From: JANJUO01 sp942492935
GTDB lineage: Bacteria > Bacteroidota > Ignavibacteria > Kapaibacteriales > UBA2268
Assembly: GCA_942492935.1 (NCBI GenBank)
Contig: OW818654.1
Location: 3,038,001-3,102,000 of the forward strand
Direction: 5' to 3'
DNA: 64,000 bases
Shown here: piece after piece, positions 10,501-21,300 of the stretch
Layout: each line of letters begins with the position of its first letter
How positions within the stretch are numbered: the first letter of the stretch is position 1
Made by a program: the position numbers and the translations under genes
Notes under the pieces: model-generated
Seen by the model: the letters and a program-made list of their open reading frames with translations, nothing else
Database searches by the model: none
Told to the model about the DNA's origin: nothing

Positions 10501-13500
10501 CTGTTGTAGCAGTTGCTGCATTTCCAGTTATATCAATTGAATATGTTCCAGTATTGATTTTTGAGGAATAATCTCCAGCTGACATATCTATTGGAAGTAT
10601 TGTATTGTCTAATATCATTGATGATGTTACTTTATTAACTCCGATTACAGTGGCACTCATCGGACCAGTTACATCACCAGCTAAATTACCAGTAAAACTT
10701 GAAGCATTCAAAGCTGTTGTAGCAGTTGCTGCATTTCCAGTTATATCAATTGAATATGTTCCAGTATTGATTTTTGAGGAATAATCTCCAGCGGTCATAT
10801 CTATTGGAAGTATTGTATTATCTAATATCATTCCAGTTGTTACTTTATCAACTCCGATTACTGTGGCACTCATCGGACCAGTTACATCACCTGCTAAATT
10901 ACCAGTAAAACTTGAGGCATTCAAAGCTGTTGTTGCTGTTGCCGCATTACCTGATATATCAATTGAATATGTTCCAGTATTGATTTTTGAGGAATAATCC
11001 CCAGCGGTCATATCTATTGGAAGTATTGTATTGTCTAATATCATATCAGTAGTTACTTTATTAACTCCGATAACAGTGGCACTCATCGGACCAGTTACAT
11101 CACCAGCTAAATTGCCAGTAAAACTTGATGCGTTTAATGCTGTTGTTGCAGTAGCGGCATTACCTGATATATCAATTGAATATATTCCTGTATTGATTTT
11201 TGAGGAATAATCTCCAGCAGACATATCAATTGGAAGAATTGTATTGTCTAATATCATTGATGATGTTACTTTATTAACTCCGATTACTGTGGCACTCATC
11301 GGACCAGTTACATCTCCAGCTAAATTTCCAGTGAAACTTGAAGCATTCAAAGCTGTTGTTGCAGTAGCGGCATTACCTGATATATCAATTGAATATATTC
11401 CTGTATTGATTTTTGAGGAATAATCTCCAGCCGACATATCTATTGGAAGTATTGTATTGTCTAATATCATTGATGATATTACTTTATTAACTCCGATTAC
11501 TGTTGCACTCATCGGACCAGTTACATCACCAGCTAAATTTCCAGTAAAACTTGATGCATTCAATGCTGTTGTTGCTGTTGCTGCATTTCCAGTTATATCA
11601 ATTGAATATATTCCTGTATTGATTTTTGAGGAATAATCTCCAGCTGACATATCTATTGGAAGAATTGTATTGTCTAATATCATTGATGTTGTTACTTTAT
11701 CAACTCCGATAACAGTGGCACTCATCGGACCAGTTACATCGCCAGCTAAATTTCCAGTAAAACTTGAGGCATTCAAAGCAGTTGTTGCAGTTGCCGCATT
11801 ACCTGATATATCAATTGAATATATTCCAGTATTGATTTTTGATGAGTAATCCCCAGTAGTCATATCTATTGGAAGTATTGTATTGTCTAATATCATTGAT
11901 GAAGTTACTTTATTAACTCCGATAACAGTGGCACTCATTGGACCAGTTACATCACCAGCTAAATTTCCAGTGAAATTAGTCGCATTAGTTGCATTTGTAG
12001 CATTTGTAGCAGTAGACGCATTACCTGATATATCAATTGAATATGTTCCAGTATTGATTTTTGAGGAATAATCTCCAGCTGACATATCTATTGGAAGTAT
12101 TGTATTGTCTAATATCATTGATGATGTTACTTTATTAACTCCGATTACTGTCGCATTCATTGGACCAGTTACATCACCAGCTAAATTACCAGTAAAACTT
12201 GAAGCATTCAAAGCTGTTGTTGCTGTTGCCGCATTACCTGATATATCAATAGAATATATTCCAGTATTGATTTTTGAGGAATAATCACCAGCTGAAATAT
12301 CTATTGGAAGTATTGTATTGTCTAATATCATTGATGATGTTACTTTATTAACTCCGATAACAGTCACATTCATCGGACCAGTTACATCACCAGCTAAATT
12401 ACCAGTAAAACTTGAAGCATTCAAAGCTGTTGTTGCTGTTGCCGCATTACCTGATATATCAATAGAATATATTCCAGTATTGATTTTTGAGGAATAATCA
12501 CCAGCTGACATATCTATTGGAAGAATTGTATTGTCTAAAATCATTCCAGAAGTTACTTTATTAACTCCGATTACAGTAGCAATCATAGGACCAGTTACAT
12601 CACCAGCTAAATCTCCAGTGAAATTTGTAGTATTTATTGCTGTTGTAGCTGTTGTTGCCGTTGCTGCATTTCCAGTTATATCAATTGAATATGTTCCAGT
12701 ATTGATTTTTGATGAATAATTTCCAACAGACATATCTATTGGAAGAATTGTTCCGTCTAATATCATTCCAGTAGTTACTTTATCTACTCCGATTACAGTG
12801 GCACTCATCGGACCTGTTACATCACCAGCTAAATTTCCAGTAAAATTTGTAGTATTTATTGCTGTCGTAGCTGTTGTAGCTGTTGCTGCATTTCCAGAAA
12901 TATCAACAGAATAAGTTCCTGATGTGATTTTCGATGAATAATTTCCAATTGACATATCTATTGGAAGTATTGTATTGTCTAATATCATTAATGAAGTTAC
13001 TTTATCTACTCCGATTACAGTGGCACTCATCGGACCTGTTACATCACCAGCTAAATTTCCAGTAAAATTTGTAGTATTTATTGCTGTCGTAGCTGTTGTA
13101 GCTGTTGCTGCATTTCCAGAAATATCAACAGAATAAGTTCCTGATGTGATTTTCGATGAATAATTTCCAATTGACATATCTATTGGAAGTATTGTATTGT
13201 CTAAAATCATTCCAGAAGTTACTTTATTAACTCCGATTACAGTAGCATTCATAGGACCAGTTACATCACCAGCTAAATCTCCAGTGAAATTGGTAGTATT
13301 TATTGCTGTTGTAGCTGTTGTAGCTGTTGTAGCTGTTGTTGCCGTTGCTGCATTTCCAGAAATATCAACAGAATAAGTTCCTGATGTGATTTTCGATGAA
13401 TAATTTCCAATTGACATATCTATTGGAAGTATTGTATTGTCTAAAATCATTCCAGAAGTTACTTTATTAACTCCGATTACAGTAGCATTCATAGGACCAG

Positions 13501-15289
13501 TTACATCACCTGCTAAATTGCCAGTAAAACTTGTTGCATTTGTGGCAGTTGCTGCATTTCCAGTTATATCAACAGAATAAGTTCCTGATGTGATTTTCGA
13601 TGAATAATTTCCAATTGACATATCTATTGGAAGTATTGTATTGTCTAAAATCATTCCAGAAGTTACTTTATTAACTCCGATTACAGTAGCATTCATAGGA
13701 CCAGTTACATCACCTGCTAAATTGCCAGTAAAACTTGTTGCATTTGTGGCAGTTGCTGCATTTCCAGTTATATCAACAGAATAAGTTCCTGATGTGATTT
13801 TCGATGAATAATTTCCAATTGACATATCTATTGGAAGTATTGTATTGTCTAAAATCATTCCAGAAGTTACTTTATTAACTCCGATTACAGTAGCATTCAT
13901 AGGACCAGTTACATCACCAGCTAAATTTCCAGTAAAATTTGTTGCATTTGTGGCAGTCGCTGCATTACCTGTTATGTCAATTGAATAATTTCCTGATGTG
14001 ATTTTTGAAGAATAATTTCCAACAGACATATCTATTGGAAGTATTGTATTGTCTAATATCATTAATGAAGTTACTTTATCTACTCCGATTACAGTGGCAC
14101 TCATCGGACCTGTTACATCACCAGCTAAATTTCCAGTAAAACTTGATGCGTTTAATGCTGTTGTTGCTGTTGCTGCATTTCCAGTTATATCAATAGAATA
14201 TATTCCAGTATTGATTTTCGATGAGTAATCTCCAGCCGACATATCTATTGGAAGTATTGTATTGTTTAATATCATTGATGATGTTACTTTATTAACTCCG
14301 ATTACAGTGGCATTCATCGGACCTGTTACATCACCAGCTAAATTTCCACTGAAATTTAAAGCTGTTGTAGCAGTAGTTGCATTACCAATTAAATTTGCAG
14401 TTATTGTACCTGCTGAAAAATTACCATTAGGGTCTATGCCAATAGTTGCTGTTAAAAAACCATTTGCATCATATACTTTTTCAATTATAATTCCTGTGCC
14501 TTCAACTAAATCATATACTTTTCCATATTCCCAATCATAAAAAGGAGTTTCAATCCATTTTGAACCATCCCATACTATTGTTGTTCCTGTAGGACCAAAT
14601 GCATCTTGAATTTTCTCATAAGTAACAGCTTTATCAGCAATTCTGTCAGTTTTGACTGCTAAAGGAGCAATCAACGGATCGGGATACCAACCAGTTAAAT
14701 CACCTGAAGCAATACCACTTGGACGGGTAGATACATTTGGAGACAGCATTTCTTGCGTAATCGAGCCAGCTTCAATTGCTTCAAGGAATGCACCTTTTCT
14801 GATTCTTGGATTTGGTAGAGTACCAGTAAGGTCACCACCCATATTTTTCACGACATCAGCTAACTTTTCTAAAGTAATTATTCCATCTTTTACATCTTCT
14901 GATATACCAGCAATTGCTGCTTTTTCTGCATACAAAGAAGTGAATGATGGAGTTAGTAGTGTTCTTGGATATGAAGAACCATTACCGAGTGTGATTTGCA
15001 ACCACATAGATTTGCTAAAGTCTAAAGTTGTTGGAAAGGGATTAATTGAACCAAGATAAACATTAAAATAACCGTTATCCAATGGCACATTTTGAATTTC
15101 GCTCCACAATTGTGAGCCAGATGTTTGTGCAGTATAAAGTTCAAATGTCATTTGAACTGGACCCTGCATAGGATTATTTGTTAAAGCGTCAATCAAGTTA
15201 CCCTGATAATTGGTTACTCTATTTTGAGCATTCAAACCACCAGCAATTATGCTAAGTAATAAGAAACTGATTAGAAACAATCTTTTCAT
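7541..15289 (-). CDS. Giant secreted repeat protein, about 30 x 71-aa repeats
   Basis: A 2582-residue secreted protein. Residues 1-21 are a signal peptide ending in LNAQ. Residues about 22-125 are the head domain shared with the plus-strand fibre genes at 18326-31060 (NYQGNL, LWSEIQNVPLDNGYFNVYLG, SINPF). A linker includes NGGDLTG-type segments. Residues about 313-2420 are about 30 near-identical 71-aa repeats, each with GNLAGDVTGP, ATVIGV, MILDNTILPIDM, YSSKI and SGNAATAT. The C-terminal about 150 residues are Gly/Thr/Ser-rich, ending GTVWYGVPD. There is no S74, T9SS or autotransporter domain. A good GGAG ribosome binding site precedes the ATG, and the companion gene at 15356 lies 66 bases upstream. 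A surface fibre or adhesin role is inferred. Confidence 0.85.
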   Translation of the reverse strand: MKRLFLISFLLLSIIAGGLNAQNRVTNYQGNLIDALTNNPMQGPVQMTFELYTAQTSGSQLWSEIQNVPLDNGYFNVYLGSINPFPTTLDFSKSMWLQITLGNGSSYPRTLLTPSFTSLYAEKAAIAGISEDVKDGIITLEKLADVVKNMGGDLTGTLPNPRIRKGAFLEAIEAGSITQEMLSPNVSTRPSGIASGDLTGWYPDPLIAPLAVKTDRIADKAVTYEKIQDAFGPTGTTIVWDGSKWIETPFYDWEYGKVYDLVEGTGIIIEKVYDANGFLTATIGIDPNGNFSAGTITANLIGNATTATTALNFSGNLAGDVTGPMNATVIGVNKVTSSMILNNTILPIDMSAGDYSSKINTGIYSIDITGNAATATTALNASSFTGNLAGDVTGPMSATVIGVDKVTSLMILDNTILPIDMSVGNYSSKITSGNYSIDITGNAATATNATNFTGNLAGDVTGPMNATVIGVNKVTSGMILDNTILPIDMSIGNYSSKITSGTYSVDITGNAATATNATSFTGNLAGDVTGPMNATVIGVNKVTSGMILDNTILPIDMSIGNYSSKITSGTYSVDITGNAATATNATSFTGNLAGDVTGPMNATVIGVNKVTSGMILDNTILPIDMSIGNYSSKITSGTYSVDISGNAATATTATTATTATTAINTTNFTGDLAGDVTGPMNATVIGVNKVTSGMILDNTILPIDMSIGNYSSKITSGTYSVDISGNAATATTATTAINTTNFTGNLAGDVTGPMSATVIGVDKVTSLMILDNTILPIDMSIGNYSSKITSGTYSVDISGNAATATTATTAINTTNFTGNLAGDVTGPMSATVIGVDKVTTGMILDGTILPIDMSVGNYSSKINTGTYSIDITGNAATATTATTAINTTNFTGDLAGDVTGPMIATVIGVNKVTSGMILDNTILPIDMSAGDYSSKINTGIYSIDISGNAATATTALNASSFTGNLAGDVTGPMNVTVIGVNKVTSSMILDNTILPIDISAGDYSSKINTGIYSIDISGNAATATTALNASSFTGNLAGDVTGPMNATVIGVNKVTSSMILDNTILPIDMSAGDYSSKINTGTYSIDISGNASTATNATNATNATNFTGNLAGDVTGPMSATVIGVNKVTSSMILDNTILPIDMTTGDYSSKINTGIYSIDISGNAATATTALNASSFTGNLAGDVTGPMSATVIGVDKVTTSMILDNTILPIDMSAGDYSSKINTGIYSIDITGNAATATTALNASSFTGNLAGDVTGPMSATVIGVNKVISSMILDNTILPIDMSAGDYSSKINTGIYSIDISGNAATATTALNASSFTGNLAGDVTGPMSATVIGVNKVTSSMILDNTILPIDMSAGDYSSKINTGIYSIDISGNAATATTALNASSFTGNLAGDVTGPMSATVIGVNKVTTDMILDNTILPIDMTAGDYSSKINTGTYSIDISGNAATATTALNASSFTGNLAGDVTGPMSATVIGVDKVTTGMILDNTILPIDMTAGDYSSKINTGTYSIDITGNAATATTALNASSFTGNLAGDVTGPMSATVIGVNKVTSSMILDNTILPIDMSAGDYSSKINTGTYSIDITGNAATATTALNASSFTGNLAGDVTGPMSATVIGVDKVTSSMILDNTILPIDMSAGDYSSKINTGIYSIDISGNAATATTALNASSFTGNLAGDVTGPMSATVIGVNKVTSSMILDNTILPIDMSVGDYSSKINTGTYSIDITGNAATATTALNASSFTGNLAGDVTGPMSATVIGVDKVTSSMILDNTILPIDMSAGDYSSKINTGIYSIDISGNAATATTALNASSFTGNLAGDVTGPMSATVIGVNKVTSGMILDNTILPIDMSAGDYSSKINTGIYSIDISGNAATATTALNASSFTGNLAGDVTGPMSATVIGVNNVTSGMILDNTILPIDMSAGDYSSKINTGIYSIDISGNAATATTALNASSFTGNLAGDVTGPMSATVIGVNNVTSGMILDNTILPIDMSAGDYSSKINTGTYSIDISGNAATATTALNASSFTGNLAGDVTGPMSATVIGVNNVTSGMILDNTILPIDMSAGDYSSKINTGTYSIDISGNAATATTALNASSFTGNLAGDVTGPMSATVIGVNKVTSGMILDNTILPIDMTTGDYSSKINTGIYSIDITGNAATATTALNASSFTGNLAGDVTGLMSATVIGVNKVTSSMILDNTILPIDMTTGDYSSKINTGIYSIDITGNAATATTALNASSFTGNLAGDVTGLMSATVIGVNKVTSSMILDNTILPIDMTTGDYSSKINTGIYSIDITGNAATATTALNASSFTGNLAGDVTGPMSATVIGVDKITSSMILDNTILPIDMTAGDYSSKITSGTYSVNISGNAVTATSATTATSATTFTGNLAGDVTGPMSATVIGANKVLTGMISNGTILPEDINYASGGNFNFATGTLLVNGNPVLTSAGSSAFNTITTGTNTSATMTVGTGSSIVASGTGTITATNLIGDANTPKVIMTGSLTTSSLDLTGVTSSIIIHNGVGGAFTNIPTGVAGQLFYIVHAGSTASLSFTSGGFANTIIIGKMKVFISDGTVWYGVPD
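8026..14355 (-). repeat. 213-bp tandem coding repeat (71 aa), about 30 copies
   Basis: The copies repeat every 213 bases in the middle of the array; for example GGACCAG recurs at 9171 and 9384. Neighbouring copies differ at only a few positions. A few are longer because the NAT/ATT linker between units is expanded (for example around 13310-13345), giving short ATTGTTGTAGC-type microrepeats within the larger unit. Two copies have GLMSATV instead of GPMSATV, and three adjacent copies share VNNVTSG, showing block duplication. Copy number is likely unstable and assemblies may miscount it. Confidence 0.9.
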
Positions 15290-15355
15290 TTAGGATACTC
15301 CTAATAATTAATTTTACAAAATTTTTTAATTTTATTTTTATAAATTGAAATAACT

Positions 15356-15949
15356 TTATTTTGCAATTACCATGATATTATGCAAAATATAGTTGTTTGA
15401 AGCATTTGAACCAGACAAGTCGCCATGATTCACTTGCATTTCGTACATATAGGCACCAGAACCTACCTGAATACCATTATCGTTTTTTGTATCCCAGATT
15501 ACAGAATATTTCCCAACTGAATTATAAGTATTAACGAGTGTTTTTACTTCATTTCCTAACATATCATAAATCTTGAGAGTTACATTGCCTCCATTCTTGA
15601 TGTTATATTCTATTGTAGTTGAAAAATTTACTGGATTTGGATAGTTAAATAAATCTCTTTTGTTGATTAATGTTTGACTTTCAACACTTGATTCTTTCTT
15701 TGGCTCTGGTACCCAAAAGCCCTGGTTTAAATTGTAATTTGTTGAACCTGGAACTAAATTTATTACATATCCAATAACAAATTGACCAGCTAAAATGTTT
15801 ATTTTAATATCCTTTGAATTTGATATACCAACCATACCTCCATTTCCAAAAACCGATTTCTTTAATAGTGTGCTTTGAGAATTGCTTTTCATTGTAACTA
15901 TTGAAAATATTATTGCTATTAACCAGAAAAAAATACTAAATTTTTTCAT
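15356..15949 (-). CDS. Small secreted protein with T9SS type A sorting domain
   Basis: A 197-residue exported protein. Residues 1-25 are a signal peptide ending NSQ. The middle has LAGQFVIGYVINL and LNQGFW, matching the GQPAIGVFES and KSGFW pattern of the protein at 31069. Residues about 110-197 form a T9SS type A/FlgD-like C-terminal domain: NYPNPVNFSTTIEYNI, VTLKIYDMLGNEVKTLV, GKYSVIWD and SGAYMYEM. T9SS cargo is exported across the outer membrane and often anchored at the surface. It lies just upstream of the giant repeat gene on the same strand, with a GGAG ribosome binding site of its own, so the two are likely one operon. Confidence 0.8.
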   Translation of the reverse strand: MKKFSIFFWLIAIIFSIVTMKSNSQSTLLKKSVFGNGGMVGISNSKDIKINILAGQFVIGYVINLVPGSTNYNLNQGFWVPEPKKESSVESQTLINKRDLFNYPNPVNFSTTIEYNIKNGGNVTLKIYDMLGNEVKTLVNTYNSVGKYSVIWDTKNDNGIQVGSGAYMYEMQVNHGDLSGSNASNNYILHNIMVIAK

Positions 15950-16454
15950 TTTAAATCTCCTATGATAATTATTTAAAACTTTACTATTTTACAAAAATTA
16001 ATTATTTCAAATCAAATTCTTGAATATTCTACAATAATGACACAATCAGTATTGTTATTCAATTTTAAAATTAACTCAAGAAATTTACTTGAATATTGAA
16101 TTCATTCAAATTTCTGCTATTAATTTAACAAAGCAAAGTTATGCTAATTTGGTATAGGAAGTGTTACAATTCAGGGGAAATAAGTTATATAATTCACTTA
16201 TTGAATTCAATTTTACTTTTCAATCGAACAAATTAATCATGATAGAATTTGTCAAAGAATAAAAATTATTAGTGAAAGATTGGTGCTAATTCAATACTAA
16301 TTTCAAATTTGAAGGAATTTACATTCATCTAAATTTATGGGATTTAAGAAGTTCAGAATTGAATGATTGGATTTTTTTAATATCTTTATTATTTTTTTCG
16401 AGTTAATTTTTCACAAATATCAAATTGGATTAAAAGTAATAATCATAAATGTGC
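15950..16454. other. Intergenic, nothing recognised
   Basis: About 500 bases of AT-rich sequence between the rho terminator and the small T9SS gene. It presumably holds the promoter of the minus-strand fibre locus, but no convincing promoter or gene was seen. Confidence 0.5.
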
Positions 16455-16486
16455 AAAAAAAATCCTCTAAATAGAGGATTTTTTTT
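16455..16486 (-). terminator. Intrinsic terminator of rho
   Basis: The stem AATCCTCT/AGAGGATT with a 4-base loop is flanked by an A run and a T run of eight bases, which can extend the stem and give a T tract on the minus strand. It starts 12 bases after the rho stop codon. Symmetry would also allow plus-strand termination. Confidence 0.85.
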
Positions 16487-16497
16487 GTTTATTAGTT

Positions 16498-17859
16498 TTA
16501 ACTATTCATCTGAGTTAAAAAATCTCTGTTTTGACGTTTAGTTTTTAATCTATCTAACAAGAATTCCATAGCTTCAACAGACGACATTTCAGAGAGAACT
16601 TTTCTTAAAATCCAAACTCTGTTCAATTCATCATAATCATAAAGCATTTCTTCTTTTCTTGTACCAGAACGATTAACATCAATAGCTGGAAATATTCTAC
16701 GTTCAGAAAGTTTTCTATCAAGAACAAGTTCCATATTACCAGTACCTTTGAATTCTTCAAAAATTACTTCATCCATACGGCTACCTGTTTCAACAAGTGC
16801 AGTTGCAATAATAGTTAATGAACCACCTTCTTCAATATTTCTTGCCGCTCCAAAGAATCTCTTAGGTTTATGTAAAGCATTGGCGTCAACACCACCTGAT
16901 AAAATCTTGCCTGAGTGAGGTACAACTGTATTATGCGCTCTTGCTAATCTTGTAATAGAGTCAAGCAATATAACAACATCAAGTTTAGCTTCTACTAAGC
17001 GTTTGGCTTTTTCCAAAACCATATCAGCAACTTGAACGTGTCTTTCAGGTGGCTCGTCAAAAGTAGAAGATACAACTTCTGCTCTTACCGACCTTTCCAT
17101 ATCTGTAACTTCTTCAGGGCGTTCGTCAATTAGTAATACAATTAAAACAACTTCGGGGTGATTATGAGTGATACTATTTGCAATTTGTTGAAGTAGAATT
17201 GTTTTACCTGATTTTGGTGGCGAAACAATCAAACCTCTCTGTCCTTTACCAATAGGACTTAACAAGTCCACTACTCTCATCGAATACTCACTTGGAGCTT
17301 TCTCAAGTCTTAATCTTTCATTTGGATATAAAGGAGTAAGATTATCAAAATGAACACGCTCACGGAGTTTCTCTGGGTCCGTATAATTTACAGATTCAAC
17401 TTTGAGCATAGCGTAAAATCTTTCACCTTCTTTGGGTGGTCTTACAGCACCTTTGATAACATCGCCTGTTTTTAGTACAAATTTTTTAATTTGAGAAGGG
17501 GAAACATAAATATCATCTGGTGATGATAAATAATTATAATCAGGAGACCTCAAAAATCCATATCCATCGGGTAAGACTTCAAGTACACCACCACTCATAA
17601 TGATGCCTTCAAGTTGTTGTTCCTTTTGGGTTGATGTCGATTGCATTTCGACAATCTTCATAATAAGTTCTTGTTTTCTTAGATCGGAAAAATTAGAGAT
17701 GCCTAAATTCTTTGCGATAGTAGTAAGCTCGGCAATTTTCTTCGACTTAAGTACATTGATATCAATGACTGAAGCTTGAACAAGAGGAGCAGGGGCAACT
17801 GGCATTGGGGTTGTAACTTTCCCGTCGTTTTTAGTAGAGTTTTCTTCCATAAAACACAT
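16498..17859 (-). CDS. rho: Transcription termination factor Rho
   Basis: A hexameric RNA helicase that ends transcription. Residues about 34-72 are the Rho_N/SAP-like helical domain. About 88-157 is the cold-shock-like RNA-binding domain (GVLEVLPDGYGFLRSPDYNY). The ATPase has a Walker A at 213-220 (SPPKSGKT) and a Walker B ending at Asp300 (VVILLD, followed by SITRLARAHN). The length of 453 is typical. The first ATG gives MCFMEEN; the second ATG at 17850 is an equally good start. The N-terminus has a short Pro/Ala linker. An intrinsic hairpin follows the gene. Confidence 0.97.
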   Translation of the reverse strand: MCFMEENSTKNDGKVTTPMPVAPAPLVQASVIDINVLKSKKIAELTTIAKNLGISNFSDLRKQELIMKIVEMQSTSTQKEQQLEGIIMSGGVLEVLPDGYGFLRSPDYNYLSSPDDIYVSPSQIKKFVLKTGDVIKGAVRPPKEGERFYAMLKVESVNYTDPEKLRERVHFDNLTPLYPNERLRLEKAPSEYSMRVVDLLSPIGKGQRGLIVSPPKSGKTILLQQIANSITHNHPEVVLIVLLIDERPEEVTDMERSVRAEVVSSTFDEPPERHVQVADMVLEKAKRLVEAKLDVVILLDSITRLARAHNTVVPHSGKILSGGVDANALHKPKRFFGAARNIEEGGSLTIIATALVETGSRMDEVIFEEFKGTGNMELVLDRKLSERRIFPAIDVNRSGTRKEEMLYDYDELNRVWILRKVLSEMSSVEAMEFLLDRLKTKRQNRDFLTQMNS

Positions 17860-18325
17860 TTATTAGTTAATAAATTAATAATTTTCAATTTCAATATAAG
17901 AATAAATCGGTCTGATAGCTAATAAGGAGTATTTTGAAGTAGTTGATGAAATTTGCTATTAACTTAATTATTCTATTTCATACAATTATAAATTAGTATT
18001 AAAATATCCGTTTAAAATAACTGAATATTGCTTTACTCAAATGAATATCGCAACACTACTAATTTAACTATTTTTTCTTATTTAAAAAAAATATTTTTTT
18101 TGTTTTTAATATTTTTACAAAATTTTTGGGATATTTTATTCCAATAGCCATTAAAAGATTATACATTTACAGGTTTTCAAATATTCATATAACAATTATT
18201 CAAATATCTAATAAAACAAACCCTATTTGTCATTTATTAACAAAAATTAATTAGAAAAATTAAATATTTTTTATATGTTTGAATAATGCCTCAGTGTTCT
18301 TTTAATAACTATTTGGTGAAAAATT
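17860..18325. other. Divergent intergenic region between rho and the fibre operon
   Basis: 466 bases of very AT-rich DNA that must hold the promoters for rho (-) and the plus-strand fibre operon (+). The only candidate I noted is TATGTTTG at 18274-18281, matching the Bacteroidota -7 consensus TAnnTTTG, 44 bases before the ATG at 18326. No clear -33 TTTG is present, so it is weak. Confidence 0.3.
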
Positions 18326-21300
18326 ATGTTCAAAAATTCAATTTACTTAGTATCATTCTTTATTGCAATTTCATTATTCTCACAAGTCAGCAATCAAATC
18401 AGCTGGCAAGGTATTCTTCAAGATGCCCAGGGCAATAATCTTAATGGAACATTTAATATTAATGTTAAAGTTTTCAACTCAGAGTTTGGCGGAATGACAA
18501 TGTGGCAAGAGACCCATCTCAATAAAAATATTGAAAATGGTTTTGTCAACTTACAATTGGGTAGTGTTTATCCATTCACTCTAAATTTCAAAGAAAACTA
18601 TTGGCTTGAATTTACTATTAATGAAGGTACACCACTGAATAGAATAAAAATGTCATCAGTACCTTATGCTAATTATGCACTGAATTCAGGCAATACCGGT
18701 TGGGGTTTAACTGGTAATGATGGAACAGAGACAAATATAAATTTCATTGGAACAACAGATAATCAAGGATTAGACTTTCGAACTTTCTATAAATTAAATC
18801 TTCGTTTAACTACCCAAGGACAACTTGAATTTCATAACACTGGCAACTCAATATTTATTGGTGAAGGTGCTGGAGATAATGATGATTTAAGTGATAATTA
18901 TAATTCATTTGTTGGCTTCCAATCAGGAAAATCAAACACTGATGGTTATCATAATAATGCATTTGGTGCTTTATCGCTTAATGATAATATTTCTGGAACA
19001 AGCAATAATGCATTTGGTTTTAGTGCATTAAGAAATAATATTGATGGGTCTAATAATTCAGCTTTCGGCGAATCTTCCTTACAATCAAATGTGTCAGGAA
19101 ATTTCAATACTGCATTTGGTGCATCTTCATTAGTATTTTCTACATCGGGTTCAGGAAATACTTCTATTGGTGCAGTTTCACTATTAAATAATTCAACTGG
19201 TTCCTATAATGTAGCAATAGGAAAAGATGCATTATATTCTAATAACAAAGGAGATTCTACCGTAGCAATTGGTTTTAGAGCAATGTTTTATATCTATAAT
19301 CAAAATACTGCATTTACAAGTTATAGTACTGCAATTGGAACTGAAGCATTGAGAGGTTCGTCAACTCCTTTGAATAATACTGGTATTGAAAATACAGCAA
19401 TTGGCTTTAAAACACTTTTGAATAATAGTTCTGGTTTTGGCAATACAGGTGTAGGAACAAAAGTTTTGATAGATAATACAACAGGTGATATAAATGCTGG
19501 ATTTGGAACTTATGCTCTAAATGCAAATACAGTAGGGAATAATAATAGTGCATTTGGTGGTAGAGCATTAATATCTAACAAGTCTGGAGATAATAATACT
19601 GCAATAGGTTCTGGAACAATGCTATTTAATCTAACAGGTAATTCTAATATAGCAATTGGAAATGATGCACTTACATATAATAATAGTGCCGATTCAATCA
19701 TTGCAATTGGTTTTAGAGCAATGTTTTATGCAAATAATTCTGAAAATCTAACATCAACTGAAAATACAGCAATTGGTACAGAAGCCTTGAGAGGTTCTGT
19801 AATTGCATCAAATAATACCGGTACCGGAAATACAGTTGTTGGATTTAAATCTATGATAAGCAACACTTCTGGTTATCAAAACTCTGCATTAGGGGTTTAT
19901 ACATTATTTTCAAATACAACAGGGTATAGAAATTCAGCAATTGGCTTTGAAGCATTAAAAAATAATACTACAGGACATAGTAACTCTGCATTTGGTTATA
20001 ATTCTCTCAAAAACAATAGTTTAGGTGATAATAACTCAGCATTTGGAAAAAGTAGTTTAATTTCAAACACTACAGGTAGGAACAATACAGCCATCGGCTC
20101 ATCATCCTTAAATACAAATTCTTCGGGCAACAACAATATTGCAATTGGTTTGCTTTCCCAGTATTCCAACGATACTTCATCTTATAACTTATCAATAGGT
20201 AATTTATCTTTATTCAATAATAAATCGGGCAAACGTAATATCGCTATAGGTGATTCATCTCTCTACACATTGGGATTACAATCTGATATACTCATTGATA
20301 ATAATATTGCAATTGGTTTTAAATCTTTAAAAAAACTTGATTTTTATGGAGCTGAAGGAAATATTGCAATAGGTTCTTTTTCTTTGAGCAACTTAAAAAA
20401 TGGTTTTTACAATATTGCAATTGGATTAGACGCAATGTTAAATTCAGATTCAGCTTATTCATCTATTGCTATTGGATTCAATTCATTATTAGATAACAAT
20501 GGTGCCAATAATATTGCAATTGGCACAAACTCACTTCGTTCAAATACAATTGGAGAATATAATATAGCCATTGGAGAACATTCTCTTTACGTTAATGAAG
20601 AAGGGTTTGAGAATATTTCTATGGGAGCTTATTCTGGGGCAAAAATTGGTAGTAAGAACATTGTAATTGGACATGAATCTGGTAGTAAGGGATTATTGGG
20701 TTTTGCACCAGCCATTTTTGATGGTTGTACTTTGATAGGAAACAATATAAGGGTTGCTGATTCTATTGCTAATAGTTCTGCTTTAGGTTTTTATGCTTCT
20801 GTTTTTGATAGCAACCAGATAAGAATTGGAAATTGGGATGTTGAAAGTATAGGTGGTTATACTAATTGGACAAATCTTTCAGATGGAAGATTCAAGAAGA
20901 ACATAAATGAAAATGTTCCTGGATTAAGTTTCATAAAAAAATTGAGAACCATTACTTACAATTTAGATACTGAATCAATTAAGAAAGCACTAAATTTGCC
21001 TGATTCATTAAAATATCTATATAACAATCCAAATAAATCAAAAATATTACAAACGGGATTTATTGCACAAGAAGTGGAAGAAGCTGCAAAACAAATCGGA
21101 TTTGACTTCAGCGGTGTTGATAAACCAAAAAATGAAAAAGGTTTCTATGGCTTGCGTTATGCTGAATTTGTTGTTCCATTAGTAAAAGCAGTACAAGAGC
21201 AACAAAGTATTATTGAAATGCAAAACAAGAAAATTGAATTACAGAATGAAAAAATAAATAATCAACAAAGTCAAATTCAAGATTTAGAAAATAAATATCA

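Noticed and set aside
11883..12719. Plus-strand open frames with SPAKFPVK-type text across the giant repeat gene
   Set aside because: They recur with the 213-bp repeat and are antisense shadows of the minus-strand protein, which has a signal peptide and a good ribosome binding site.
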